Assembly (NCBI RefSeq): GCF_000717055.1
Contig: NZ_JNXI01000027.1
Location: 248,001 to 312,000 of the forward strand
DNA: 64,000 nt
Direction of reading: 5' to 3'
Source of the DNA: Streptomyces iakyrus
GTDB lineage: Bacteria > Actinomycetota > Actinomycetes > Streptomycetales > Streptomycetaceae
Notes under the pieces: generated by a model
The model's database searches: none
What the model was told of the DNA's origin: nothing
The model's input: the letters and a program-made list of their open reading frames with translations, nothing else
Shown here: positions 1 to 11,211 of the stretch, piece after piece
Numbering within the stretch: the stretch's first letter is position 1
Layout: every line of letters starts with the position of its first letter
Made by a program: the position numbers and the translations under genes

Positions 1-1427
1 GACTGCGGGGAGGACTCCGGGACGACGGTGAGGTACGCGGTGTGGCCGCCGGCGTCGAAGGTCACCGGGGTGACCGAGGCGACGCCGTCGGTGGCACGGA
101 GGGTGCCGTCGAGGTTGTCCAGGGCGAGCTTGTCGTCGGCGCCGTCGACCTTCGTGACGAGGGTGAGCGGGCCGTTCACGCCGGGGCCGAAGCCGTCGGC
201 CAGGAGGTCGTAGGCCTGGCGGGTGGTCGCCGTCTTCGGGCCGTTGCCCTGGTCGGAGGTACCGAGGTGCAGGGAGAAGGTGGGCAGTGCGAGGACGCCC
301 ATGACGACCAGGGCGACCGCGCCGAGCACCTTGGGGTGGCGTTCCACGAAGGCCGACCAGCGGGCGGCGAAGCCGGTGGGCACCTCGGGTTCCGGCCCGT
401 GCTCGGCGAGGCGGCGGCGCTCGCGGCGGCTGAGCGCGCGCATGCCGATGAAGGACAGCAGGGCGGGCAGCAGGGTCACGGAGGCGGCGACGGTGAGGAT
501 CACGGTGAGGCTGGCCGCTACGGCGACGCCGTTGAGGAAGCTCAGCCGGAGGATCAGCATGCCGAGCAGCGCGATGCAAACGGTCGCGCCCGCGAAGACG
601 ACCGCCCGTCCCGTGGTCGCGACGGCGTTGGTGGCGGCCTCGGTGACGGACAGGCCGCGCTTCAGCCCGCGCCGGTGCCGGGTGACGATGAACAGCGCGT
701 AGTCGATGCCGACGCCGAGCCCGACGAGCATCCCCAGCATCGGTGCGAAGTCCGCGACGGTCATGGCGTGCCCGAGCAGCACGATCCCGGCATAGGCGGT
801 GCCGACGCCGACCAGGGCGGTGGCGATGGGCAGCAGGGAGGCGGCGAGCGAGCCGAAGGCGAGGAACAGCACCACCGCGGCGACCATCACGCCGACGATC
901 TCGGCGAGGTGCCCGCCGGAGGACTCGGTGAGCGCGACGGCGCTGCCGCCCAGCTCCACCTGGAGTCCGTCGGTCTCGGCGCTCTTGGCGGTGTCGACGA
1001 CGGCCCGGGCCTCGCCCTCGGCGATGTCCTCGGCCTGGTCGTCGAAGGTGACCGAGGCGTACGCCGTGCGGCCGTCCCCGCTGATGCGGCCCGTGCCGGG
1101 TCCGTCGTAGGGGCTGGTGACCGAGGCCACCCCGGGGAGGTCCTCGATCCGGTCCAGGGTGCGGGTCATCGTCTGTTCGACGTCGGCGGCGCGGACGCTG
1201 CCGGAGGCGGTGTGCCAGACGACGGTGTCGCTGTCCCCGCCGAGCTGCGGGAAGCCCTCGTGCAGCAGCTCGGTGGCGCGGCCCGACTCGGTGCCGGGGA
1301 CCTGGTAGTCGTTCGAGTACGTGGTGCCGGCGACGGCGGCGCCGGCGGCGACCCCCGCGAACGCGAGGAGCCACAGCAGGACGCTGAGCAGACGGCGCTG
1401 GACACACCAGCGTGCGAGGGCTGCCAC
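1..1427 (-). CDS. MMPL/RND-family membrane transporter, C-terminus cut by window edge
   Basis: An open frame on the minus strand runs from a GTG at 1427 off the left edge, giving about 475 residues. The N-terminus has one hydrophobic helix (about residues 13-33), then an extracytoplasmic domain, then a block of hydrophobic helices with the MmpL-type motif GVGIDYALFIVTRH. After a basic cytoplasmic stretch (RRERRR) another helix and a second periplasmic-type domain begin, as expected for the duplicated RND fold of about 700 residues. A GGGAG Shine-Dalgarno eight bases before the GTG supports the start. The family exports lipids or drugs using the proton gradient; the substrate is not predictable here. 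No regulator gene is adjacent, but an inverted repeat lies about 100 bases upstream. Confidence 0.9.
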   Translation of the reverse strand, partial: MAALARWCVQRRLLSVLLWLLAFAGVAAGAAVAGTTYSNDYQVPGTESGRATELLHEGFPQLGGDSDTVVWHTASGSVRAADVEQTMTRTLDRIEDLPGVASVTSPYDGPGTGRISGDGRTAYASVTFDDQAEDIAEGEARAVVDTAKSAETDGLQVELGGSAVALTESSGGHLAEIVGVMVAAVVLFLAFGSLAASLLPIATALVGVGTAYAGIVLLGHAMTVADFAPMLGMLVGLGVGIDYALFIVTRHRRGLKRGLSVTEAATNAVATTGRAVVFAGATVCIALLGMLILRLSFLNGVAVAASLTVILTVAASVTLLPALLSFIGMRALSRRERRRLAEHGPEPEVPTGFAARWSAFVERHPKVLGAVALVVMGVLALPTFSLHLGTSDQGNGPKTATTRQAYDLLADGFGPGVNGPLTLVTKVDGADDKLALDNLDGTLRATDGVASVTPVTFDAGGHTAYLTVVPESSPQ

Positions 1428-1530
1428 GAAACGTGCTCCCGGATTTGCCTTGTGTGGATCTTTGGCCGGGAACAGTCGTACATGAACTGAACAGCCAGCA
1501 AAGAACGCATGAGCAATGCGCTGCCACTCT

Positions 1531-1554
1531 GACAAACGAAGGAGATCATTTGTC
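1531..1554. promoter_or_regulatory. Inverted repeat GACAAA-N12-TTTGTC upstream of MMPL gene
   Basis: A perfect six-base inverted repeat with a 12-base spacer lies in the 158-base gap between the MMPL start (1427) and the end of the next gene (1586). The gap is AT-richer than its surroundings. MMPL exporters are often controlled by TetR-type repressors, so this could be an operator. That is inference from position and symmetry only. Confidence 0.3.
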
Positions 1555-1585
1555 GGTTTCGTGGGCTTATTCACAGCGGCCGGGC

Positions 1586-1927
1586 TCAGTCGAACTGGTC
1601 CCCCAGCGCCATCACCATCACGCCCGCGATCAGCAGCCACAGTGCCCGCCGGGTACGGCCGCGCGAGCCCAGCACGGCGGCGGATGCGCAGACGGCGGCC
1701 CCGCTCGCGTAGGCGGCCGGGACGAGCGCCGGCGCGGGGCCGGTGAGGCGAAGCACGGCTGCGGCGAGTCCCGCGAGGGTCAGCGCGGCACCGGTGGCGG
1801 CGGCCGTCCAGCGGGCCCGCCGCGCGGCTCCCTCGTCCTGCTCCGGGTCAGCGGCCTCGTCCTGCACGGCGGCCGCCTCCGAGTCCGCCATCTCTGGATC
1901 GGTGCCGGAATCAGGACGTCCACTCAT
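1586..1927 (-). CDS. Small membrane protein, unknown function
   Basis: A 113-residue product with an acidic N-terminal tail of about 37 residues, rich in D and E, followed by three hydrophobic segments (roughly 42-62, 68-88, 94-108) and a very short C-terminus. The basic patch AARRAR before the first helix and GRTRR between the second and third suggest topology set by the positive-inside rule. I recognise no family. It is divergent from the methyltransferase gene at 2118 and upstream of the MMPL gene on the same strand, with 158 bases between, so co-transcription is uncertain. The ATG at 1927 has only a weak ribosome-binding site. Confidence 0.7.
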   Translation of the reverse strand: MSGRPDSGTDPEMADSEAAAVQDEAADPEQDEGAARRARWTAAATGAALTLAGLAAAVLRLTGPAPALVPAAYASGAAVCASAAVLGSRGRTRRALWLLIAGVMVMALGDQFD

Positions 1928-2117
1928 GGCCGAGACGGTAGCGCGCCGGGAGGCGAAAACCGGGTGCGGGGCCCGCGGGCCGGCTGTTAGCGTCCGCTGG
2001 TCCGAGGAATACCCGCGGCCTCCCGCCGCCCGGCCGAAGCAGGTGCGTGTATGACGGTCCGACCGAGCTCCTCCGCATCCCCTTTCTTCCTCAAGGACTC
2101 AAGGAGCCCGTCCACCG

Positions 2118-2921
2118 ATGTCGGACATCACTTCCCGGACCTCGAACGACCCCCTCACTGACCGTGTGCGCCACCCCGGCTACCCGCGCAGCAACGGCTA
2201 CGACGCCCGTTGGACCATCGACAACCAGATGGGCCCGCACGCGCTGTGGCTGCTGGAGTGGCTGGCCCCCGCCCTGGGGCTCGACACGCTGAGCCCCGGC
2301 TCCCGCGTGCTCGACCTGGGCTGCGGCCGCGCCATGACGTCCGTCTTCCTCGCCAGGGAGTACGACGTCCAGGTCACCGCCGCCGACCTGTGGGTCAAGC
2401 CCGACGAGAACGCCGGGCGCATCGCCGAGGCGGGCGTCGCCGACCGCGTCCTGCCCGTACTCGCCGAGGCGCACGACCTGCCGTTCGGCGCGAACAGCTT
2501 CGACACGATCGTCTCGATCGACGCCTACCAGTACTTCGGCACCGACGACCTCTACCTGCCCCACCTGACGCGGCTGCTGAAGCCCGGCGGGCGGATCGGC
2601 GTCGTCGTACCGGCGCTGCGCGAGGAGATCGACGGCGTCGAGCCGCCGGAGCACCTCAAGCCGTACTGGGAGCCGGACTTCTGGTGCTTCCACACCGCGG
2701 CGTGGTGGCGGCGCCACTGGACCCGCAGCGGGGCCGTGGAGGTCGAGACCGCGGACTGGCTGGAGGACGGCTGGCGCGACTGGCTGCGCTGGTGCGAGGT
2801 CGTGGCCGGGGAGCACACGGACGCGTGGCACGTCCGGATGGCCGGCCAGTGCGCCGAGATGCTGCGCCTGGACCGGGGCGAGACGCTGGGCTTCGTCCGG
2901 GTCGTGGGCCGCCGCCTCTGA
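2118..2921 (+). CDS. Class I SAM-dependent methyltransferase
   Basis: The 267-residue product carries the SAM-binding motif I VLDLGCG at residues 64-70, an acidic motif II (TAADLW, about residue 91), and a motif near residue 133 (FDTIVSIDAYQYF) followed by LLKPGGRIGVV, all in the usual order of the Rossmann methyltransferase fold. The C-terminal part is rich in tryptophan (WWRRHW, DWLEDGWRDWLRW), which is typical of a cap over the substrate pocket. The substrate is unknown. An AAGGAG sits 12 bases before the ATG. The gene is convergent with gatB and separated from it by a strong hairpin. Confidence 0.88.
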   Translation: MSDITSRTSNDPLTDRVRHPGYPRSNGYDARWTIDNQMGPHALWLLEWLAPALGLDTLSPGSRVLDLGCGRAMTSVFLAREYDVQVTAADLWVKPDENAGRIAEAGVADRVLPVLAEAHDLPFGANSFDTIVSIDAYQYFGTDDLYLPHLTRLLKPGGRIGVVVPALREEIDGVEPPEHLKPYWEPDFWCFHTAAWWRRHWTRSGAVEVETADWLEDGWRDWLRWCEVVAGEHTDAWHVRMAGQCAEMLRLDRGETLGFVRVVGRRL

Positions 2922-2932
2922 GTGAATGACGC

Positions 2933-2962
2933 GGGGGACGCACCGGGTCCGGTGCGTCCCCC
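2933..2962. terminator. Bidirectional hairpin terminator between methyltransferase and gatB
   Basis: GGGGGACGCACCGG and its exact complement are separated by two bases, so a stem of 12 to 14 pairs can form. It lies between two convergent stop codons (2921 and 2983). There is no long T-tract, as is common for Streptomyces terminators. Confidence 0.8.
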
Positions 2963-2982
2963 CTCGCCGGGTCCACGGGAGG

Positions 2983-4497
2983 TCAGCCCTCGCTGACGCC
3001 CAGCTTCTCCAGGATCAGCTCCTTGACGCGTGCCGCGTCGGCCTGGCCACGGGTCGCCTTCATGACCGCGCCGACGAGCGCACCGGCCGCGGCCACCTTG
3101 CCGCCGCGGATCTTGTCCGCGACGCCCGGGTTGCCGGCGATGGCCTCGTCGACGGCGGCCGTCAGCGCGCCCTCGTCGGAGACGACCTTCAGACCGCGCT
3201 GGTCGACGACCTCGTCCGGGGTGCCTTCGCCCGCGAGGACGCCCTCGATGACCTGCCGGGCCAGCTTGTCGTTCAGGTCGCCCTTCGTGACGAGCTCGGT
3301 GACCCGGGCCACCTGCGCCGGCGTGATCGCCAGCTCGTCGAGGGCCTTGCCCGACTCGTTGGCGCTGCGGGCCAGCTCGCCCATCCACCACTTGCGGGCG
3401 GAGGCGGCGTCCGCCCCGGCCTCGATCGTGGCGACGATCGGCTCCAGCGCACCGGCGTTGAGGATCGCCTGCATGTCGGTGGCCGAGACGCCCCACTCCT
3501 CGCGGAGCCGGTTGCGGCGGACCAGCGGCAGCTCGGGCAGACCGGCGCGGATCTCCTCGACCCACTCGCGGGACGGGGCCACCGGGACGAGGTCGGGCTC
3601 CGGGAAGTACCGGTAGTCCTCGGCCTCCTCCTTCACCCGGCCCGAGGTCGTCGACCCCGTGTCCTCGTGGAAGTGCCGGGTCTCCTGGATGATCGTGCCG
3701 CCGGACGACAGCACGGCCGCGTGCCGCTGGATCTCGAAGCGGGCCGCGCGCTCCACCGAGCGGAGCGAGTTGACGTTCTTCGTCTCCGAGCGGGTGCCGA
3801 ACTTCTCGGTGCCGTTCGGGCGCAGCGACAGGTTCACGTCGCAGCGCATCTGGCCCATCTCCATGCGGGCCTCGGAGACGCCGAGCGCCTTGATGAGCTC
3901 GCGCAGCTCACGGACGTAGGCCCGGGCGACCTCGGGCGCGCGCTCGCCGGCGCCCTCGATCGGCTTGGTGACGATCTCGATGAGCGGGATGCCGGCGCGG
4001 TTGTAGTCCAGCAGGGAGTGGGACGCGCCATGGATACGGCCGGTGGCGCCGCCGACGTGCGTCGACTTGCCCGTGTCCTCCTCCATGTGGGCGCGCTCGA
4101 TCTCCACGCGGAAGGTCTCGCCGTCCTCCAGCTGCACGTCGAGGTAGCCGTTGAAGGCGATCGGCTCGTCGTACTGGGAGGTCTGGAAGTTCTTCGGCAT
4201 GTCCGGATAGAAGTAGTTCTTCCGGGCGAAGCGGCACCACTCGGCGATCTCGCAGTTCAGCGCGAGGCCGATCTTGATGGCGGACTCGACGCCGGTCGCG
4301 TTGACGACCGGGAGCGCGCCGGGCAGGCCGAGGCAGACCGGGCAGGTCTGCGTGTTGGCCTCCTGGCCGAGTGCGGTCGAGCAGCCGCAGAACATCTTGG
4401 TCTTGGTGCCGAGTTCGACATGGACCTCGAGGCCCATGACGGGGTCGTACGACGCGAGTGCGTCCTCGTACGACACCAGGTCGGTCGTGGTGGTCAC
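2983..4497 (-). CDS. gatB: Asp-tRNA(Asn)/Glu-tRNA(Gln) amidotransferase subunit B
   Basis: GatB binds misacylated Glu-tRNA(Gln) or Asp-tRNA(Asn), phosphorylates the side chain and, with ammonia from GatA, converts it to the amide. The 504-residue length is normal. The N-terminus has the signature [20 protein letters not shown] and the four metal-binding cysteines C37, C39, C52 and C55 (CGCS, CPVC). The N-terminal cradle domain is followed by the helical YqeY-like tail domain that contacts tRNA, ending [14 protein letters not shown]. It is the last gene of the gatC-gatA-small ORF-gatB unit, 16 bases after the small ORF. Confidence 0.97.
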   Translation of the reverse strand: MTTTTDLVSYEDALASYDPVMGLEVHVELGTKTKMFCGCSTALGQEANTQTCPVCLGLPGALPVVNATGVESAIKIGLALNCEIAEWCRFARKNYFYPDMPKNFQTSQYDEPIAFNGYLDVQLEDGETFRVEIERAHMEEDTGKSTHVGGATGRIHGASHSLLDYNRAGIPLIEIVTKPIEGAGERAPEVARAYVRELRELIKALGVSEARMEMGQMRCDVNLSLRPNGTEKFGTRSETKNVNSLRSVERAARFEIQRHAAVLSSGGTIIQETRHFHEDTGSTTSGRVKEEAEDYRYFPEPDLVPVAPSREWVEEIRAGLPELPLVRRNRLREEWGVSATDMQAILNAGALEPIVATIEAGADAASARKWWMGELARSANESGKALDELAITPAQVARVTELVTKGDLNDKLARQVIEGVLAGEGTPDEVVDQRGLKVVSDEGALTAAVDEAIAGNPGVADKIRGGKVAAAGALVGAVMKATRGQADAARVKELILEKLGVSEG

Positions 4498-4513
4498 GGT
4501 GAGTACTTCCCTC

Positions 4514-4753
4514 TCAGCCCAGCAGGACGTCGTCGTCGCCCAGCCGCTTCAGCTCGCGGTAGAGGATGGCCAGGTTGGTGACGACCGCGGCGCCGGTCAC
4601 GACGGCGTCGAGCAGCCGCAGCGTGTCGTTGTCTCCGCGGGCCTTCTTGATCTGCTTGTAGACACCGACGGCGCCGAACGCCGACGTGGCCATCGAGACG
4701 TACAGACCGGACTTGGACTTCTTGAAGCCCTTGGCCTTGGACAGTGCGCTCAC
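4514..4753 (-). CDS. Conserved small protein inside the gat operon
   Basis: A 79-residue product starting at GTG 4753, whose GTGA overlaps the TGA stop of gatA; this four-base coupling fixes the start. The N-terminus is basic ([11 protein letters not shown]), followed by a weakly hydrophobic segment, a charged KKARGD turn, a second hydrophobic segment ([19 protein letters not shown]) and an acidic end (GDDDVLLG), so one or two membrane helices are likely. From memory a similar small gene sits between gatA and gatB in S. coelicolor. Its role is unknown. Translational coupling suggests it is made in proportion to GatA. Confidence 0.82.
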   Translation of the reverse strand: MSALSKAKGFKKSKSGLYVSMATSAFGAVGVYKQIKKARGDNDTLRLLDAVVTGAAVVTNLAILYRELKRLGDDDVLLG

Positions 4754-6243
4754 AGCGACGGAGCCTCCTCGATCAGCGGGTGGCCCCACTTTTCCACGAA
4801 GGCGGCCTCGACGGCTGCGCCCACCTTGTACAGGCGGTCGTCCTTCATGACGGGGGCGATGATCTGCAGGCCGACCGGGAGGTTGTCCTCCGGGGCGAGG
4901 CCGCACGGCAGCGACATGGCCGCGTTGCCCGCCAGGTTGGTCGGGATGGTGCACAGGTCGGCGAGGTACATCGCCATCGGGTCGTCGGCGCGCTCGCCGA
5001 TCGCGAAGGCGGTGGTCGGGGTCGTCGGGGAGACGATTACGTCGACCTGCTCGAACGCCTTGTCGAAGTCCTGCTTGATGAGCGTGCGGACCTTCTGGGC
5101 GCTGCCGTAGTAGGCGTCGTAGTAGCCGCTCGACAGGGCGTACGTGCCGAGCATGATGCGGCGCTTGACCTCGGGGCCGAAGCCGGCCTCGCGGGTCAGG
5201 GAGGTGACCGCCTCGGCGGAGTTCGTGCCGTCGTCGCCGGTCCGCAGGCCGTAGCGCAGGCCGTCGAAACGGGCGAGGTTGGAGGAGCACTCCGAGGGCG
5301 CGATCAGGTAGTACGCCGACAGCGCCAGGTCGAAGGACGGGCAGTCCAGCTCGACGATCTCGGCGCCCAGCTCCTTCAGCAGCGCGACGGACTCGTCGAA
5401 CCGCTGGATGACGCCGGCCTGGTAGCCCTCGCCGCGGAACTGCTTGACGACGCCGACGCGCATGCCCTCGACGCTGCCGCCCAGGGCGGCCTCGACGACC
5501 GCCGGGACGGGCTCGTCGATGGACGTGGAGTCGAGCGGGTCGTGCCCGGCGATGACCTCGTGCAGCAGCGCCGCGTCCAGGACCGTACGGGCGCAGGGCC
5601 CGCCCTGGTCGAGGGAGCTGGAGAAGGCGACCATGCCGTAGCGGGAGACCGCGCCGTACGTCGGCTTCACACCGACCGTGCCGGTGACGGCGGCCGGCTG
5701 GCGGATGGAACCGCCGGTGTCGGTGCCGATGGCCAGCGGCGCCTGGAACGAGGCGAGCGCTGCGGAGGAACCGCCGCCGGAGCCGCCGGGGATCTTGGTC
5801 AGGTCCCACGGGTTGCCGGTCGGGCCGTAGGCGCTGTTCTCGGTGGAGGACCCCATGGCGAACTCGTCCATGTTGGTCTTGCCGAGGATGACGACGTCGG
5901 CGGCCTTGAGCCGCTGGGTGACGGTCGCGTCGTAGGGCGGGATCCAGCCTTCGAGGATCTTCGAACCGACGGTCGTGGGCACGCCCTCAGTGGTGAAGAT
6001 GTCCTTCAGCGCCAGGGGCACGCCGGCCAGCGGGCCGAGCTTCTCGCCGCGCTCGCGCTTGGCGTCCACGGCACGGGCCTGGGCGAGGGCGCCCTCGCGG
6101 TCGACGTGCAGGAAGGCGTGCACCTTCTCGTCGACGGCCTCGATACGGGCGAGGTGGGCCTCGGTGACCTGCACCGCGGTGAGCTCGCCGGAGGCGATCT
6201 TCGCGGCGGTCTCGGCGGCCGTGAGCTTGATGATGTCCGTCAT
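4750..6243 (-). CDS. gatA: Asp-tRNA(Asn)/Glu-tRNA(Gln) amidotransferase subunit A
   Basis: This is the glutaminase subunit of GatCAB. It releases ammonia from glutamine and channels it to GatB. The 497 residues include the amidase signature with catalytic Lys80 (LALKDIF), cis-Ser155 in [15 protein letters not shown] and nucleophile Ser179 ([10 protein letters not shown]), the Ser-cisSer-Lys triad of the family. It starts five bases after the gatC stop and overlaps the next small gene by four bases, so gatC, gatA, the small ORF and gatB form one transcript. Many actinobacteria use this route to make Gln-tRNA and Asn-tRNA. Confidence 0.97.
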   Translation of the reverse strand: MTDIIKLTAAETAAKIASGELTAVQVTEAHLARIEAVDEKVHAFLHVDREGALAQARAVDAKRERGEKLGPLAGVPLALKDIFTTEGVPTTVGSKILEGWIPPYDATVTQRLKAADVVILGKTNMDEFAMGSSTENSAYGPTGNPWDLTKIPGGSGGGSSAALASFQAPLAIGTDTGGSIRQPAAVTGTVGVKPTYGAVSRYGMVAFSSSLDQGGPCARTVLDAALLHEVIAGHDPLDSTSIDEPVPAVVEAALGGSVEGMRVGVVKQFRGEGYQAGVIQRFDESVALLKELGAEIVELDCPSFDLALSAYYLIAPSECSSNLARFDGLRYGLRTGDDGTNSAEAVTSLTREAGFGPEVKRRIMLGTYALSSGYYDAYYGSAQKVRTLIKQDFDKAFEQVDVIVSPTTPTTAFAIGERADDPMAMYLADLCTIPTNLAGNAAMSLPCGLAPEDNLPVGLQIIAPVMKDDRLYKVGAAVEAAFVEKWGHPLIEEAPSL

Positions 6244-6248
6244 GGCTG

Positions 6249-6545
6249 TTAGTCCTCCCCCAGGATCTGCGGCACCTTGAAACGCTGCTGCTCCTGGGCC
6301 GGGGCGCCGGAGAGCGCCTGCTCGGGGGTGAGCGACGGACGGACCTCGTCCGCGCGCATGACGTTCGTCAGCGGGAGCGGGTGCGAGGTCGGCGGTACGT
6401 CTTGGTCGGCGACCTCACTGACGCGGGCGACCGCGCCGATGATGTCGTCCAGCTGTCCCGCGAAGTGGTCGAGCTCTTCGGGCTTCAGCTCCAGACGCGC
6501 CAGCCGGGCGAGGTGGGCGACCTCCTCGCGCGTGATGCCAGGCAT
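6249..6545 (-). CDS. gatC: Asp-tRNA(Asn)/Glu-tRNA(Gln) amidotransferase subunit C
   Basis: The 98-residue product is the small scaffold subunit that wraps round GatA and GatB and stabilises the complex. It begins [22 protein letters not shown] and later has [19 protein letters not shown], both hallmarks of GatC. A GAGG sits eight bases before the ATG at 6545. It is the first gene of the gat operon, and a good -10 hexamer lies about 40 bases upstream. Confidence 0.96.
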   Translation of the reverse strand: MPGITREEVAHLARLARLELKPEELDHFAGQLDDIIGAVARVSEVADQDVPPTSHPLPLTNVMRADEVRPSLTPEQALSGAPAQEQQRFKVPQILGED

Positions 6546-6584
6546 GCAGCGATCCTCAGGGGTGAGTGAATGTGGTTTGGCCTA

Positions 6585-6590
6585 ATCCTA
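6585..6590 (-). promoter_or_regulatory. gatC: Putative -10 element of the gat operon promoter
   Basis: On the minus strand the hexamer TAGGAT, close to the streptomycete housekeeping -10 consensus, is placed so that transcription would begin about 33 bases before the gatC start codon. I see no convincing -35 element (the best is TCACGG, 18 bases upstream). Confidence 0.45.
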
Positions 6591-6670
6591 TGGGGCGGGA
6601 GGGCGTGCCCGTGAAACGGTTTGCCGGACCTTCGCGCCCCGGCCCCGCCAGGACGTGTCGGGTCCCGTGA

Positions 6671-8742
6671 CTAGACGACCCGGCCCGAGTCGTCCGCCGC
6701 GGCCGCCGGCAGGGCGGCCCGGGGGCGCTGCCAGCCCCGGGAGCCCCGGGCGCGGAGCCAGGCCGTGGTCTCGTCCGGGGGCATCGCGGCGGCGACCAGC
6801 CAGCCCTGGACCGCGTCGCAGCCGAGGTCGCGCAGGCGCTCCCAGGTCTCGGCTGGTTGAGGGTGTCGGCGGCGCGCTGCGGATCCTCCAGGAGGACGTG
6901 TTCCGTGATCTCCAGTTGGAGCGCTCCCGCCGGGACGCCGTGCCGGGCGAGCCGGGCGGCGACGGAGCCGGCGAAGCCCGGGGTGTGCACGTCGCGCGGG
7001 GAGACGTTCACCGCGACCGGGACGAACAGGCCCTGTTCCCGCCAGCGCGCGACCTGGCCGAGCGCGGTCTCCAGCACGTACTCGGTGAGGTGGGGCATCA
7101 GGCCCGAGGACTCGGCGATCGCTATGAACTCGTCCGGGGGCACCTTGCCGCGCTCGGGGTGCACCCAGCGGACCAGGGCCTCCAGGCCCGCGACCTGCCC
7201 GTCGAAGCGGACCTTGGGCTGGTAGTGCAGATGCACCTCGTGCGCGTCGAGGGCGCGGCGCAGATCGCCCAGCAGGCCGAGGCGGTCGGGAGTGTTGGAG
7301 TCGCGCTTGGACTCGTAGACCTCGACGCCGGTGCGGTCCCGCTTCGCCTGGTACATCGCCACGTCCGCCCGCCGCAGCAGTCCTTCGGCGTCCAGGGCGT
7401 GGTCGGGGAAGACGGCGACCCCGGCGCTGGCCTCCAGGACGAGGGTGAGGCCGTCGAGGTCGAGGGGGGAGCTGAGGGCGGCGACGAGGGTGCGGGCGAT
7501 CCGGGTCGCGGACGTGGTGGAATCTGCGACCGGCAGTAAGACGGCGAATTCGTCCCCGCCGAGCCGGGCGGCCTCGGCCCCGCGCGGCAGCGCCACCCGC
7601 AGCCGGTCGGCGATCTGCAGCAGCAGCCGGTCACCGGCGAGATGACCGAGCGTGTCGTTGACCGACCGGAACCGGTCGAGGTCGATCAGCATGAGGGCGG
7701 CGCGGGCGTCGATCCGCTCCGCGTCGTCCAGCGCGGTCCAGATGCGCTCCAGCAGCCACTGGCGGTTGGGCAGCCCGGTCAGCGGGTCGCGCAGCTGTTC
7801 CTCCGCGCGGGCCCGGGCTATCCACAGGGTGGAGTCCAGGGCGATCAGGGGGATGGAGAACAGCGGCAGCAGGATCGGCTTGGCGACGGCGACCACGCAG
7901 ACCAGCGGCGCGATGCCGAGCAGCGCGACGGCGACCAGGCCCTGCCTGACCAGGGCGGTGCGGGCGACGGTGGGCAGTCCGGGGCGCGGGGCGTGCAGGT
8001 ACCAGAGCAGGACGCGGGTGACCATCAGGTAGGCGACGGCGACGAAGGCCACCTGGGGTGCCGTGGCGAGCGTCCAGGCGGCGGGATCCGCCGGGGACTC
8101 GACGGACGGAACGGTTCCGAAGACGGCCAGCACGAGCGCGCCGGCGCCGATGCCGAGGAGGTCGACGGCGCCGTGCAGCACGCCCTGGCGCCAGCGGTTG
8201 CGGCGGGCTATGCCCACCAGCACGACGACCGTGAGGCTGACCATGCCGGCCGGCACCCAGCCGTAGAGCAGCAGCACGGCGAGGGTGAGGGCGGCGCCCG
8301 AGCCGGTGCCGCCCCACCAGCGGGAGCGGCCCAGCATGACGAGATGGCCGACGATGATGCCGGTCAGCACGGCCAGCGCCCACCCGGCCGTACCCGCCGG
8401 GAAGAGCGCGTGGCCGCCGGTGAAGGCGCGGTAGAAGCCGGCGCCCAGGACGAATCCGGCCGCCGCGACGACGGCCGCGGGCAGCGCGGGCCAGGACTGG
8501 TGCCGTTCGCCGTCGGGGTCGTCCGCGCCGGCGGGGAGGGGCGTGTGTTCGGTGATCGACTGTGCGCCGGGGCCGTCCACGGCGCGCCCCCCGTCACCCC
8601 GCCCGTCCGGGGTGTACTGTCCGACGGCGCGCACCTCCGCTCCCGGACGCCCCGCCGGCCGCACGGCCCCACGGACTGCACGCCATGCGACCGCCACACG
8701 GCGCAGCCGTGAGCCCGGCACGGCGCTCTCGGTCGGTTCCAT
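6671..8742 (-). pseudogene. rmdB: GGDEF-EAL cyclic-di-GMP protein (RmdB-like) with deleted EAL core
   Basis: The start is ATG 8742 with an AGAGGG site; the original stop is at 6671. The first 270 or so residues hold about eight membrane helices. Next comes a GGDEF domain with intact DPLTGLPNR and LGGDEFAV, then an EAL domain that starts normally (LEALVRWVHPERGKVPPDEF). After ITEHVLLEDPQRAADTL the frame is lost near 6855 and about 75 residues are missing, including DDFGTGYSSL and the later metal-binding acidic residues. The ending ETWERLRDLGCDAVQGWLV is still readable in a shifted frame. The original frame instead continues to 6556 with a nonsense tail. In S. coelicolor the gene next to ligA is, from memory, RmdB, an active phosphodiesterase needed for development. 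Here cyclase activity may survive but phosphodiesterase activity should not. Confidence 0.85.
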
Positions 8743-8952
8743 TCCCGTCCCTCTCACAGCCGGCGGTGCCCACGCCCCGCGGCCCGGTGCCCGACATCCC
8801 TCAACGGCCCGCGCCCGAAAACCCTTCCCCGCGCTCTGTGCGAGCACGAGGATGCCCCGACCGCAGCTGGGCACGGCAGGCGCACATCTCAACAGTAGGC
8901 CGCAGAAGGCTTCCACGGGCAGCGGTCGCCGACGGTTGCCCGAATGCGCCCC

Positions 8953-8992
8953 GGCCACCCGTATGCATCTGGTATGCGCCGAACGGGTGGCC
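8953..8992. terminator. Inverted repeat after ligA
   Basis: GGCCACCCGT and ACGGGTGGCC form a perfect ten-base stem around a 20-base loop, starting nine bases after the ligA stop codon. No T-tract follows. It probably ends the ligA transcript before the GGDEF-EAL gene. The rest of the gap (8743-9000) shows no gene. Confidence 0.6.
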
Positions 8993-9000
8993 TTCAACCG

Positions 9001-11211
<2,211 letters not shown>

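Noticed and set aside
42..1490. 482-codon plus-strand open frame
   Set aside because: It is antisense to the MMPL gene; the translation is low-complexity (runs of Gly, Ala, Arg, Glu) with no fold signature. High GC removes stop codons from the opposite strand.
4753..5809. N-terminal extension of the 79-residue gat-operon protein
   Set aside because: The extension overlaps gatA in another frame; the GTG at 4753 is coupled to the gatA stop and is sufficient.
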